From positions 372,001 to 436,000 of the forward strand of contig NZ_JYMR01000052.1 in the NCBI RefSeq assembly GCF_000938255.1: DNA of 64,000 nt. The letters are read 5' to 3'. The notes beneath the pieces were generated by a model that did not search any database, was not told the DNA's origin, and saw only the letters and a list, made by a program, of their open reading frames with translations. Positions within the stretch are counted from its first letter, which is position 1. Each line of letters starts with the position of its first letter. A program made the position numbers and the translations under genes. Shown in pieces: positions 16,296 to 23,710 of this stretch. This stretch comes from Bradyrhizobium sp. LTSP849 (GTDB lineage Bacteria; Pseudomonadota; Alphaproteobacteria; Rhizobiales; Xanthobacteraceae).

Positions 16296-17102
16296 TCAAC
16301 GTTTCTGGAAGGCGGGGTGCCAGGAGAGCGTCGCCCGCTCCAGCACACGGGAGGCGCTGTCGGCGAGCTTGCCGAGCAGGGCGTAGATCAGGATCGAGAG
16401 CACGACGACGTCGATCAGCATGAACTCGCGCGCCTGCATCGCCATGTAGCCGAGGCCCGAGGAGGCCGCGATGGTCTCGGCGACGATCAGGGTCAGCCAC
16501 ATGATGCCGAGCGCAAAACGGATGCCGACGAAGATCGAGGGCAGCGCACCCGGGAAGATCACCCGGCGAAACAGTTCGCTGTTACTCATGCCGTAGATCC
16601 GGCCCATCTCGATCAGCTGCGGATCGACGGTGCGGATGCCGTGCAGCGTGTTGAGGTAGATCGGGAAGAAGACGCCGAGCGCCACCAGGAACAGCTTTGC
16701 GCTCTCGTCGATGCCGAACCACAAGATGACCAGCGGGATCAGCGCCAGATGCGGCACGTTGCGCACCATCTGGAGCGTGGTGTCGGTCAGCTTGGCCGAG
16801 AGCTGCGACAGCCCGTTGGCAAGGCCAAAGGCGAAGCCAATGCTGCCACCGATCAGAAAGCCGATCGAGGCGCGCCAGAACGAGACCCAGATGTTGCGAA
16901 TGAGCTCGCCGGAAAGCAGCAGCTTCCAGCCGGCCAGCGCAACGTCGCTCGGCGCGGGCAGCACGCGGGTCGGCACGAAGCCAGTGACGCAGGCGATCTG
17001 CCAGACCACGACGATGCCGAGCGGCACGATCCACTGGATCAGCCCGTCGACGCGCGGCAGACGGAAGTTGCGCGGAAGCGAAATGCTGTCGATGAGGCTC
17101 AT
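16296..17102 (-). CDS. ssuC: Aliphatic sulfonate ABC transporter permease SsuC
   Basis: This 268-aa inner-membrane permease has about six hydrophobic helices and the BPD_transp_1 EAA loop GMSNSELFRRVIFPGALPSIFVGIR, where the ATPase docks. It overlaps the ssuD stop by four bases (ATGA), so translation is probably coupled. Together with SsuA and SsuB it imports alkanesulfonates. Confidence 0.93.
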   Translation of the reverse strand: MSLIDSISLPRNFRLPRVDGLIQWIVPLGIVVVWQIACVTGFVPTRVLPAPSDVALAGWKLLLSGELIRNIWVSFWRASIGFLIGGSIGFAFGLANGLSQLSAKLTDTTLQMVRNVPHLALIPLVILWFGIDESAKLFLVALGVFFPIYLNTLHGIRTVDPQLIEMGRIYGMSNSELFRRVIFPGALPSIFVGIRFALGIMWLTLIVAETIAASSGLGYMAMQAREFMLIDVVVLSILIYALLGKLADSASRVLERATLSWHPAFQKR

Positions 17103-18262
17103 GATTGCGACACCCGGTGCTGCGGACGGTAATCGCTGCCGACCGTCTCGCCGAAAGGACCACCATTGAAGTGGAGCTTGGTCACGTTGCTGGGCTGCTC
17201 CAGCGAGAGCAGCGGGAACACCAGCTCGGCGAAGCGATAGGCTTCCTCGAGATGCGGATAGCCCGACATGATGAAGGTATCGATGCCGATATCCTGATAC
17301 TCCTTGATGCGGGCCGCGACCGTCTGGGCATCACCGACCAGCGCCGTGCCGGCACCGCCGCGCACCAGGCCGACACCGGCCCAGAGATTTGGCGCGATCT
17401 CGAGCTTGTCGCGCTTGCCGCCATGGAGCTGCGCCATGCGCTGCTGGCCGACCGAGTCCATGCGGGCAAAGTTCTTCTGCGCGATCGCGATGGTCTCATC
17501 GCTGACATGCTTGATCAGCTCGTTGGCGGCGCTCCAGGCTTCTTCGTTGGTCTCGCGGACAATCACGTGAAGCCGGATGCCGAAGGAGAGCTTGCGGCCG
17601 CGGGCGCTGGCGACCTCCCTCACCTTCGCGATCTTCTCGGCGACCAAAGCCGGCGGCTCGCCCCAGGTGAGATATTTGTCGACGGCGTCGACGGCGACGT
17701 CGATGCCGGCATCCGAGGAGCCGCCGAAATAGAGCGGCGGCCGCGGCGACTGCACGGGCGGGAACAGCAGCTTGCCATCCTCGATGTGGATGTGCTTGCC
17801 CTCGACATTGACGGTCTTGCCCGCGAGCAGGTCGCGATAGACGTTGAGGAACTCGCGGGTGACTTCGTAGCGCTCATCATGGCTGAGGAAAATGCCGTCG
17901 CCCTTGTTCTCGACGGGATCGCCGCCAGTAACGACGTTGACCAGCAGCCGGCCATTGGTGATGCGGTCGAGCGTCGCCGTCATGCGCGCGGCAACGGTCG
18001 GCGATTGCAGACCGGGCCTGACCGCTACAAGATAGCGCAGCCGCTCGGTGAACGGCGCAACGCTGGAGGCAACGACCCAGGAGTCTTCGCAAGATCGCCC
18101 CGTCGGCAGCAGCACGCCGTAATAGCCGAGCTGGTCGGCGGCCTGTGCGACCTGGCGCAGATAGTTGAAGTTGACCTCGCGGCCGCCGATGCCGGTGCCG
18201 AGATAGCGGCCGTCGCCGTGGGTCGGCAGGAACCAGAGGATGTTACTTTTGGATTGGTTCAT
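17099..18262 (-). CDS. ssuD: FMNH2-dependent alkanesulfonate monooxygenase SsuD
   Basis: This 387-aa bacterial luciferase-like enzyme oxygenates alkanesulfonates to an aldehyde and sulfite. Near-full-length identity to the SsuD family is clear: MNQSKSNILWFLPTHGDGRYLG, the LVNVVTGGDPVENKGDG segment, and LYFGGSSDAGIDVAVDAVDKYLTWGEPP. It needs FMNH2 from the flavin reductase at 14802-15383. It is transcribed after ssuA and a 28-codon ORF. Confidence 0.96.
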   Translation of the reverse strand: MNQSKSNILWFLPTHGDGRYLGTGIGGREVNFNYLRQVAQAADQLGYYGVLLPTGRSCEDSWVVASSVAPFTERLRYLVAVRPGLQSPTVAARMTATLDRITNGRLLVNVVTGGDPVENKGDGIFLSHDERYEVTREFLNVYRDLLAGKTVNVEGKHIHIEDGKLLFPPVQSPRPPLYFGGSSDAGIDVAVDAVDKYLTWGEPPALVAEKIAKVREVASARGRKLSFGIRLHVIVRETNEEAWSAANELIKHVSDETIAIAQKNFARMDSVGQQRMAQLHGGKRDKLEIAPNLWAGVGLVRGGAGTALVGDAQTVAARIKEYQDIGIDTFIMSGYPHLEEAYRFAELVFPLLSLEQPSNVTKLHFNGGPFGETVGSDYRPQHRVSQS

Positions 18263-18278
18263 GGATGTACTCCGATGA

Positions 18279-18365
18279 CTAGCCGTAGGACGTGCCGACC
18301 GCGGCGGCGACGATGCCGATCGACAGGACGATGGCTGCGATCAGACGTTGAACGATGCGCCTCAT
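18279..18365 (-). CDS. 28-codon hydrophobic small ORF between ssuA and ssuD
   Basis: The encoded peptide starts MRRIVQRLIAAIVLSIGIV and ends AAAVGTSYG: two arginine-rich turns of a helix, then a hydrophobic 15-residue stretch, a likely membrane or exported peptide. AAAGGT lies about 6 bp before the ATG. It fills most of the 141-bp gap between ssuA and ssuD, ending 16 bp before ssuD. Whether it is a real microprotein or a translational spacer is unknown. Confidence 0.55.
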   Translation of the reverse strand: MRRIVQRLIAAIVLSIGIVAAAVGTSYG

Positions 18366-18403
18366 GTCTAGACCTTTTGATATGGGGAGATTGGTCGGCA
18401 CGA

Positions 18404-19354
18404 TCAGGTCGCCGCGCTGCGCCAGACGATGTCGCGAATGACGACCGGCTTCGGGATCAGGCCGAGCTTGTAGAAGCGATCGGCGACGCCCTGCTGGGTC
18501 GCGACGATGTCGTCGGTGACGGGACCGATCACGTAGTTCGAGCGGTTGGCGGCGACGGTCTGGATGTCCAGCGGGACGCCGGTCACCGCGGCCAGCGATC
18601 TGGCGACCTCGTCGCGGTGCTGTTCGGCCCATTGACCGGTTGCAGTCGTCACGTCGACGATCTGTTGCAGGATGGGGCCGTGGTTTTTGGCGAAATCGCG
18701 ATTGGCGATGTAGAAGGAATTGGTCTTGGTCACCTCGCGCGCATTGATCAGGATGCGGCCGCCCTGCTTGGTCTCACCGATCGCAAAATACGGATCCCAG
18801 ATCGCCCAGGCGTCGATGCTGCCATTGGCAAACGCAGGGCCCGCGTCCGGCGGCGTCAGATAGACCGGGGTGATGTCGGCATAGGTGAGACCGGCCTTCT
18901 CCAGCGTCTGCACCACCACATTGTGGGCGCTGGATCCCTTGGTGAAGCCGACGCGCTTGCCCCTCAGATCGGCGATCGCGTGGATCGGCGAATCCTTCGG
19001 CACCAGGATGCCCTGGCCGTTGGTGATCGGCTGGCCGGCGGCATAGACGATCGCGGCGCCTGCGGCCTGGGCGAACACCGGCGGGGAATCACCGACCGCG
19101 CCATAATCGATGCTGCCGACATTCATCGCTTCCATCATCGGCGGACCCGATGAGAACTCGACCCATTTGACCTCGATGCCTTGCGGGGTGAAATGTTTTT
19201 CCAAGGTCGCCTGCTGGCGCGTGATAACCAGCACGCCGGTCTTCTGGTAGCCGATACGAATTTCCTTCACCGCGCCCTGCGCAGTTGCGCGCGTGGCAAA
19301 AGCAGCCGCGGCTGCGGTTCCAACGGACAGTCTCAGAAAGTCCCGACGCTGCAT
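18404..19354 (-). CDS. ssuA: Aliphatic sulfonate-binding protein SsuA
   Basis: This 316-aa periplasmic solute-binding protein has a twin-arginine-like leader MQRRDFLRLSVGTAAAAAFA with cleavage likely after ATA/TAQ. The NMT1/SsuA domain shows IRIGYQKTGVLVI, VEFSSGPPMMEAMNVGSIDYGAVGDSPP and PVYLTPPDAGPAFANGSIDAWAIWDPY. I start at Met12 of the longer frame because GGGAG precedes it and the RR motif then sits at residues 3-4. It is the first gene of the ssu operon. Confidence 0.94.
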   Translation of the reverse strand: MQRRDFLRLSVGTAAAAAFATRATAQGAVKEIRIGYQKTGVLVITRQQATLEKHFTPQGIEVKWVEFSSGPPMMEAMNVGSIDYGAVGDSPPVFAQAAGAAIVYAAGQPITNGQGILVPKDSPIHAIADLRGKRVGFTKGSSAHNVVVQTLEKAGLTYADITPVYLTPPDAGPAFANGSIDAWAIWDPYFAIGETKQGGRILINAREVTKTNSFYIANRDFAKNHGPILQQIVDVTTATGQWAEQHRDEVARSLAAVTGVPLDIQTVAANRSNYVIGPVTDDIVATQQGVADRFYKLGLIPKPVVIRDIVWRSAAT

Positions 19355-19907
19355 TCCAAGCTCCCGGCCGCACGCGGCCGTCATCATTCAGGTCTGGAGA
19401 ATGATGGTGCGGCTTGTCGGAGGTGTCGAGACAGGCGGAAAAATAGCGATGCGAGCACTGCGCTTGCGACAAGCGCATGATTAATCTTTCAAGCGCCCGC
19501 GCTCATGCAGAGGGATTTTTTTCCGCACGCGAATGTGAGAGTCGCGCGGATTTGGGCCAATGCTCCCAGGCCGAACGCAAAAGGTGAAAAACAACCCCAT
19601 GCACAGTAGCCGACGATAGCCGGATCAATGGCTTACGTGAGAGGCCAAGTCGTTTGCCCCGTCGTCGTTTGCTCCGTCGGGCAAAACAGGGGCATGATGG
19701 CGGAGTGGAGCTGCTGTGGCGCGAAGCTCTCTCCACCGCCTCGCTGTCATTCCCCGCGAAGGCGGGGAATCCAGTATCCCAGAGACGTCGATGCGTCACA
19801 CGACTGCCGCGGCGTACTGGATCGCCCGCCTTCGCGGGCGATGACGCCGGAGCTGAGGAAAGCGCGCGCCTCAATCGCCTTGGTGCGAAGCACAGAAACG
19901 CTACGAG
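19355..19907. other. Gene-free stretch upstream of ssuA
   Basis: No convincing gene is seen. The stretch presumably holds the ssuA promoter, as transcription of ssuA runs leftward from here. It also contains the palindromic repeat at 19747-19844. Other ORFs in it (for example on both strands around 19503-19936) have no ribosome sites, no family resemblance and repeat-derived composition. Confidence 0.6.
19747..19844. repeat. Interspersed palindromic repeat, TCATTCCCCGCGAAGGCGGGGAATCCAG type (copy 1)
   Basis: TCATtccCCGCgaaGGCGGGGAATCCAGTA and TACTGGATCGCCCGCCTTCGCGGGCGATGA are imperfect inverted arms around CGACTGCCGCGG. The related copy at 60579-60675 shares the CCAGTAC/GTACTGGAT and GCCCGCCTTCGCGGG blocks. 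Confidence 0.75.
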
Positions 19908-21077
19908 CTATTGCAGCCATCTCACCGGCAAATTGAGCAGCCCACGAAAAGCCCATCCGCCGATCCACACCGGCTCGTCGTCGGCAATCTCGAGCTCCCT
20001 GGCGCGGGCGAACACGGTGGGCAGCGCGACGTCGGCAATCATGGCGCGCGAGGCCCAGGCACCGGCACAAAAATGCGGGCCAGCGCCAAAAGCGACGCTC
20101 TTGGAGGTGTCGCGCCGTACGTCGAACTGGTCGGCGCGCTCAAAATACTTCTCGTCGCGGTTGGCGGAGCCGAACATCAGGAACACGCGCTCGTCGGTTT
20201 CGAAGGTGACGTCGCGGATGATCCACGGCTTTGCGATGCGCCGCGGCGACATGCCGATCGGCGAGATCCAGCGAGCGTATTCCTCGAACGCCTGGAGCCA
20301 GGACACTTCGCCCTTGCGCACGAGATCGAGCTGGTCGGGATGGCTGAGCAGCGCCCACACCGTGCCGGCGATCGCCTTGCGCGGTTCGTTCTGGCCACCG
20401 GAGATCGCAAGTTTGACATTGGCGCGCACGCTCTCCATCGGCATGCCCGAGGCGAGCAGCACGCCCAGGATGCTCTGATCGGGATTCTTTGTGATCACCG
20501 GCAGGATGTCGTCGATCGCCGCATCGATGCCTGATGTCGCAGCATGGCAGCGCGCTTCGACCGCGGGATCGCCGCCGTAATTGGCGATGCCCTCGATCAT
20601 GCCCTGCGACCACGCATCCATGTCGGCGAAGCCGATATTGGTGAGGCCGGTGATCGACTTCAGGCACTCGCCGGAGAACGGCAGCGCGAAGTCGCGCATG
20701 AAGTCGATCCGCGCGCCCGGTTCAATGCGATCGATGATGCGATCGGCATGAGCCTGGAACAGCGCGGTCCAGTGCGCCTTCACCGTCTTCGGCGACACCG
20801 TCGGAAACATCGCGCGGCGCTCGATTTGATGCGCCTCGCCATCCTTGCGCATCATGTTGTGGCCCATCAGCCGGTTCATCAGCCCTGCCGGCTGGTGCGA
20901 GGAGAACACGTCGATCTGCTTCTCCGAGATCGAGATGTCGTCGCGGCTAGCGAGCAGCGTCGAGCCGAGCTGCGGCACGAAGGCGATCGGCGCTTCCTTG
21001 CGCATTTTTGCCAGCATCGGATAGGGGTCGGCCCAGAACGAGGCCGGGTCGATGTCGATGCGCGGCGCGGTGCTCAC
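19908..21077 (-). CDS. Cytochrome P450
   Basis: This 389-aa soluble bacterial P450 monooxygenase has the haem-thiolate motif FGAGPHFCAGAW with Cys337. The K-helix ExxR is EYAR (266-269), and the N-terminal PASFWADPYPMLAKMRKEAP is typical of class I P450s. The oxygen-activating I-helix motif reads ISGGQNEPRKAI (225-236) and lacks the usual acid-Thr pair. No ferredoxin or reductase gene lies beside it, so redox partners must be elsewhere. A strong palindrome sits 61 bp upstream of the start. The substrate is unknown. Confidence 0.93.
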   Translation of the reverse strand: MSTAPRIDIDPASFWADPYPMLAKMRKEAPIAFVPQLGSTLLASRDDISISEKQIDVFSSHQPAGLMNRLMGHNMMRKDGEAHQIERRAMFPTVSPKTVKAHWTALFQAHADRIIDRIEPGARIDFMRDFALPFSGECLKSITGLTNIGFADMDAWSQGMIEGIANYGGDPAVEARCHAATSGIDAAIDDILPVITKNPDQSILGVLLASGMPMESVRANVKLAISGGQNEPRKAIAGTVWALLSHPDQLDLVRKGEVSWLQAFEEYARWISPIGMSPRRIAKPWIIRDVTFETDERVFLMFGSANRDEKYFERADQFDVRRDTSKSVAFGAGPHFCAGAWASRAMIADVALPTVFARARELEIADDEPVWIGGWAFRGLLNLPVRWLQ

Positions 21078-21137
21078 AGCAGGCTCCCTGGATTCTCGTG
21101 TGATCCAGGCCAGACTAGCGAACTCAGGTGCCGGCGT

Positions 21138-21159
21138 CTGTCCCTAGCGATAGGGACAG
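21138..21159. promoter_or_regulatory. Perfect palindrome between kinase and P450 genes
   Basis: CTGTCCCTA-GCGA-TAGGGACAG has perfect 9-bp arms. It lies 61 bp upstream of the P450 ATG and 68 bp past the kinase stop (both genes on the minus strand). No T-tract follows, so a binding site for a dimeric regulator controlling the P450 gene is likelier than a terminator. CCCTA-N-TAGGG arms resemble sites of NarL/LuxR-type response regulators, which is inference. Confidence 0.55.
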
Positions 21160-21226
21160 AGAGTGTCTCAGTACGTCGGGTTGACGTGCCCGACTTTTGG
21201 CAGCGTCGAAAACAAGCCATAGATGC

Positions 21227-23506
21227 TCAATTCCGGTCGCCGGACCTGGATGCGAACGTCCTCGGCAGAGTGATGATGAATTCGGTAAATCCGTTCGGTT
21301 CGGTTGCGACGTCGATTTTTCCGCCATGCTGTTTCACCACGATGTCGTGGCTCATGGACAGGCCCAGACCGGTGCCTTCCCCGGCGGGTTTGGTGGTGAA
21401 AAACGGATTGAACATCTTCTCCATGACATTCGGCGGAATGCCAGCACCGTTGTCGCGAACCCGGATTTCGACATGGTCACCTAGGCTCTTCGTGGTCGCG
21501 TCCAGCAACGGTTCGAAGCCCTCACCGCCGTCGGCCTCCTTGCGCCTGGCGGCGGCATAGAAGCCGTTGGAGAGGAGGTTGAGAAGCACACGCGTGATCT
21601 CCTGTGGGTAAACCTCGGCCATACCGGCATTTGGATCGAGATGGCGCCGCAGGGTAATATTGAATGAGGGGCTTTCCCCACGCGCCCCGTGATAGGCGAG
21701 ATTTAGGCTCTCCTCGACCATCGCGTTGATATCGGTGGGTCGCAGTTCGCCTTCTCCTTCACGCGAATGCAGCAACATGTTCTTCACGATGGAATCCGCG
21801 CGCTGGCCGTGCTGAACCACCTTCGCGAGATTGCCCTTGAGCATCGATGTGAGTTCGTCGATTTCGTCCCGGGCCGTGTCAGAGAGCGCCACGTCCTGCA
21901 GCGTATCGTTCAACTCATCGACCAAGTCCGACGAGAGCGCGGAGAAATTGTTGACGAAATTTAGCGGATTCTTGATTTCATGAGCGATTCCCGCGGTGAG
22001 TTGCCCAAGAGACGCCAGCTTCTCGGTCTGCACCAGGCGACCCTGGGCGGCGCGCAGTCCTTCAAGCGAGGCCGACAGTTCCTGGGTCCGCGCCTGCACC
22101 TGATCGAACAGGCGGACATTCTTGATCGCTATGACCGCTTGATCCGCAAACGTTCGCAGCAACTGCACGTGATGTTCGGCAAACGCTCCCGGCTCCCTGC
22201 GGGTGATGCTGATCAGACCGATGAGCCCCTCCTCGCTGTTCAGCGGCGTCAACAAGATACTGCGGAATCCGCGAGCGCGGCCGATAGCCCTCACCCCCGC
22301 CCTGATTCCCAACGAGGAATCGCTGTCGGAAATTTCCATCACTTGACCGTCGCGAACGAGTTCGAGGAGTGGATCGGTCGCGACCGGTCGCGGAAACGAT
22401 CCGAGCAACGCCTTGTCCGCTTCCGCACCCATGGACGTGAAAGCGGCCACTTCCACCATGTCGCCGACGATGCGGAGCACGGTGGTCGAATGGGCGTCCA
22501 CCAGCCGGCTCGAGCGCGTCGCAATCGCATCGAACACCGGCTGAGCGTCCGACGGCGAACTGGCGATCACCTTCAGGATGTCGGCCGTCGCCGTCTGCCG
22601 CTCCACGCTTATCCGTAGCGCGTTCTCCGCCTCTATCTGCTCTGTCACATCGGTATTGGTGCCGAACCAACGTATGACATCACCGGCTTCGTTGCGGATC
22701 GGCAAGGCCCGGGACAGGAACCAGCGATAGCCGCCATCCTTGCTCCGGAGGGGAAAAGTGTCCTCCCAAGGGGTACCGGTCTCAAAGCTTCGTTGAATAT
22801 GCTGGACCACGCGGTCCACGTGATCGGGGTGATGGACCTTCCGCCAGCCCCACCCCTGCATCTCTTCCAGCGTCGTGCCTGCATAGTCGTGCCAGCGCTT
22901 ATTGTACCAGTATATCGAACCCGTGGCATCAGCGGTCCAGGCAAACTGGCTGAGGTTATCGGCGAGTTCGCGAAAACGTTCTTCGCTTTCGCGCAACGCC
23001 TTCTCGTTGGCGACGAGCACCGCCTCCGCACGCTTGCGTTCGGTGGTTTCCTCCGCGGCCACATTGACGCCGACGATCTCGCCTGACGCGTTGCGAACCG
23101 GGTGCCAATAGGAAATCCACGAACGGTCGTCGATCTGGCCCGCAATTTCGACACCGAGAACCGGCTCCCCGTTCCTCATGATCGAGCCGACAATACCCTC
23201 CACCGCGTCCGCCAGAGCCGGTACGCAATCCCGCACCCTGCGCCCCAAATGATCTGCCACCGAGATTCCGCAGATACCGGTCAAGTGGTGATTGATCTGA
23301 AGATATCGGCAGTCCGGAGAAAGGAAGGCGAGACCGATCGGCGCGGTATCGTAGATCAATTGAAGTGTCGGCTGTTCGTTCAACCGGGAAACCGTTGAAT
23401 GCCTTCCGGCGACTGCTTTGTTCTGGTCATCTGGCAAAACCGAGGACCTTCTCGTCAGAACTTGTTGACATGGTTGAGCATCACCGTCCGAGAGACGCCT
23501 GCACAT
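21227..23506 (-). CDS. PAS/PAS/GAF sensor histidine kinase
   Basis: This 759-aa protein has no clear transmembrane segment and is therefore probably cytoplasmic. The domains are PAS (about 45-165, with PAC AEETTERKRAEAV), PAS (about 175-300, with FRELADNLSQFAWTADATGSIYWYN and the PAS-fold-3 KRWHDYAGTT), and GAF (about 315-465). Then follow HisKA with H509 in GIAHEIKNPLNF, and HATPase_c with N-box NLLSNGFYAA, G1 DNGAGIPP and G2 GTGLGLSMSH. No response regulator is adjacent, so it is an orphan kinase. The FFTTKPAGEGTGLGLS segment indicates a functional ATP lid. Confidence 0.92.
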   Translation of the reverse strand: MCRRLSDGDAQPCQQVLTRRSSVLPDDQNKAVAGRHSTVSRLNEQPTLQLIYDTAPIGLAFLSPDCRYLQINHHLTGICGISVADHLGRRVRDCVPALADAVEGIVGSIMRNGEPVLGVEIAGQIDDRSWISYWHPVRNASGEIVGVNVAAEETTERKRAEAVLVANEKALRESEERFRELADNLSQFAWTADATGSIYWYNKRWHDYAGTTLEEMQGWGWRKVHHPDHVDRVVQHIQRSFETGTPWEDTFPLRSKDGGYRWFLSRALPIRNEAGDVIRWFGTNTDVTEQIEAENALRISVERQTATADILKVIASSPSDAQPVFDAIATRSSRLVDAHSTTVLRIVGDMVEVAAFTSMGAEADKALLGSFPRPVATDPLLELVRDGQVMEISDSDSSLGIRAGVRAIGRARGFRSILLTPLNSEEGLIGLISITRREPGAFAEHHVQLLRTFADQAVIAIKNVRLFDQVQARTQELSASLEGLRAAQGRLVQTEKLASLGQLTAGIAHEIKNPLNFVNNFSALSSDLVDELNDTLQDVALSDTARDEIDELTSMLKGNLAKVVQHGQRADSIVKNMLLHSREGEGELRPTDINAMVEESLNLAYHGARGESPSFNITLRRHLDPNAGMAEVYPQEITRVLLNLLSNGFYAAARRKEADGGEGFEPLLDATTKSLGDHVEIRVRDNGAGIPPNVMEKMFNPFFTTKPAGEGTGLGLSMSHDIVVKQHGGKIDVATEPNGFTEFIITLPRTFASRSGDRN

Positions 23507-23710
23507 GGTGTCTGCGCATCAAAGCGCATGGGCAAACGTGGCGGGGTCGCCACAGCACAAGAATAGCTCTATCCCGGCTGCTGGGATGTGCAGTTTGTGC
23601 CAACCGCCTGTTTCGTCAATTTCTTCTTTAATTGGCGGCATTTCCGCTTCGGACCACCAGGCGACGATCACGGAGCGCGGGCAGAATGGCGGGTCCGCTT
23701 GGCCCGGTGT

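Noticed and set aside
17105..19153. 682-aa plus-strand ORF
   Set aside because: Antisense to ssuD and ssuA, with repetitive Asp/Arg composition and no motif.
21138..21159. Palindrome considered as terminator of the kinase gene
   Set aside because: No T-tract follows on the minus strand; kept as a regulatory candidate instead.
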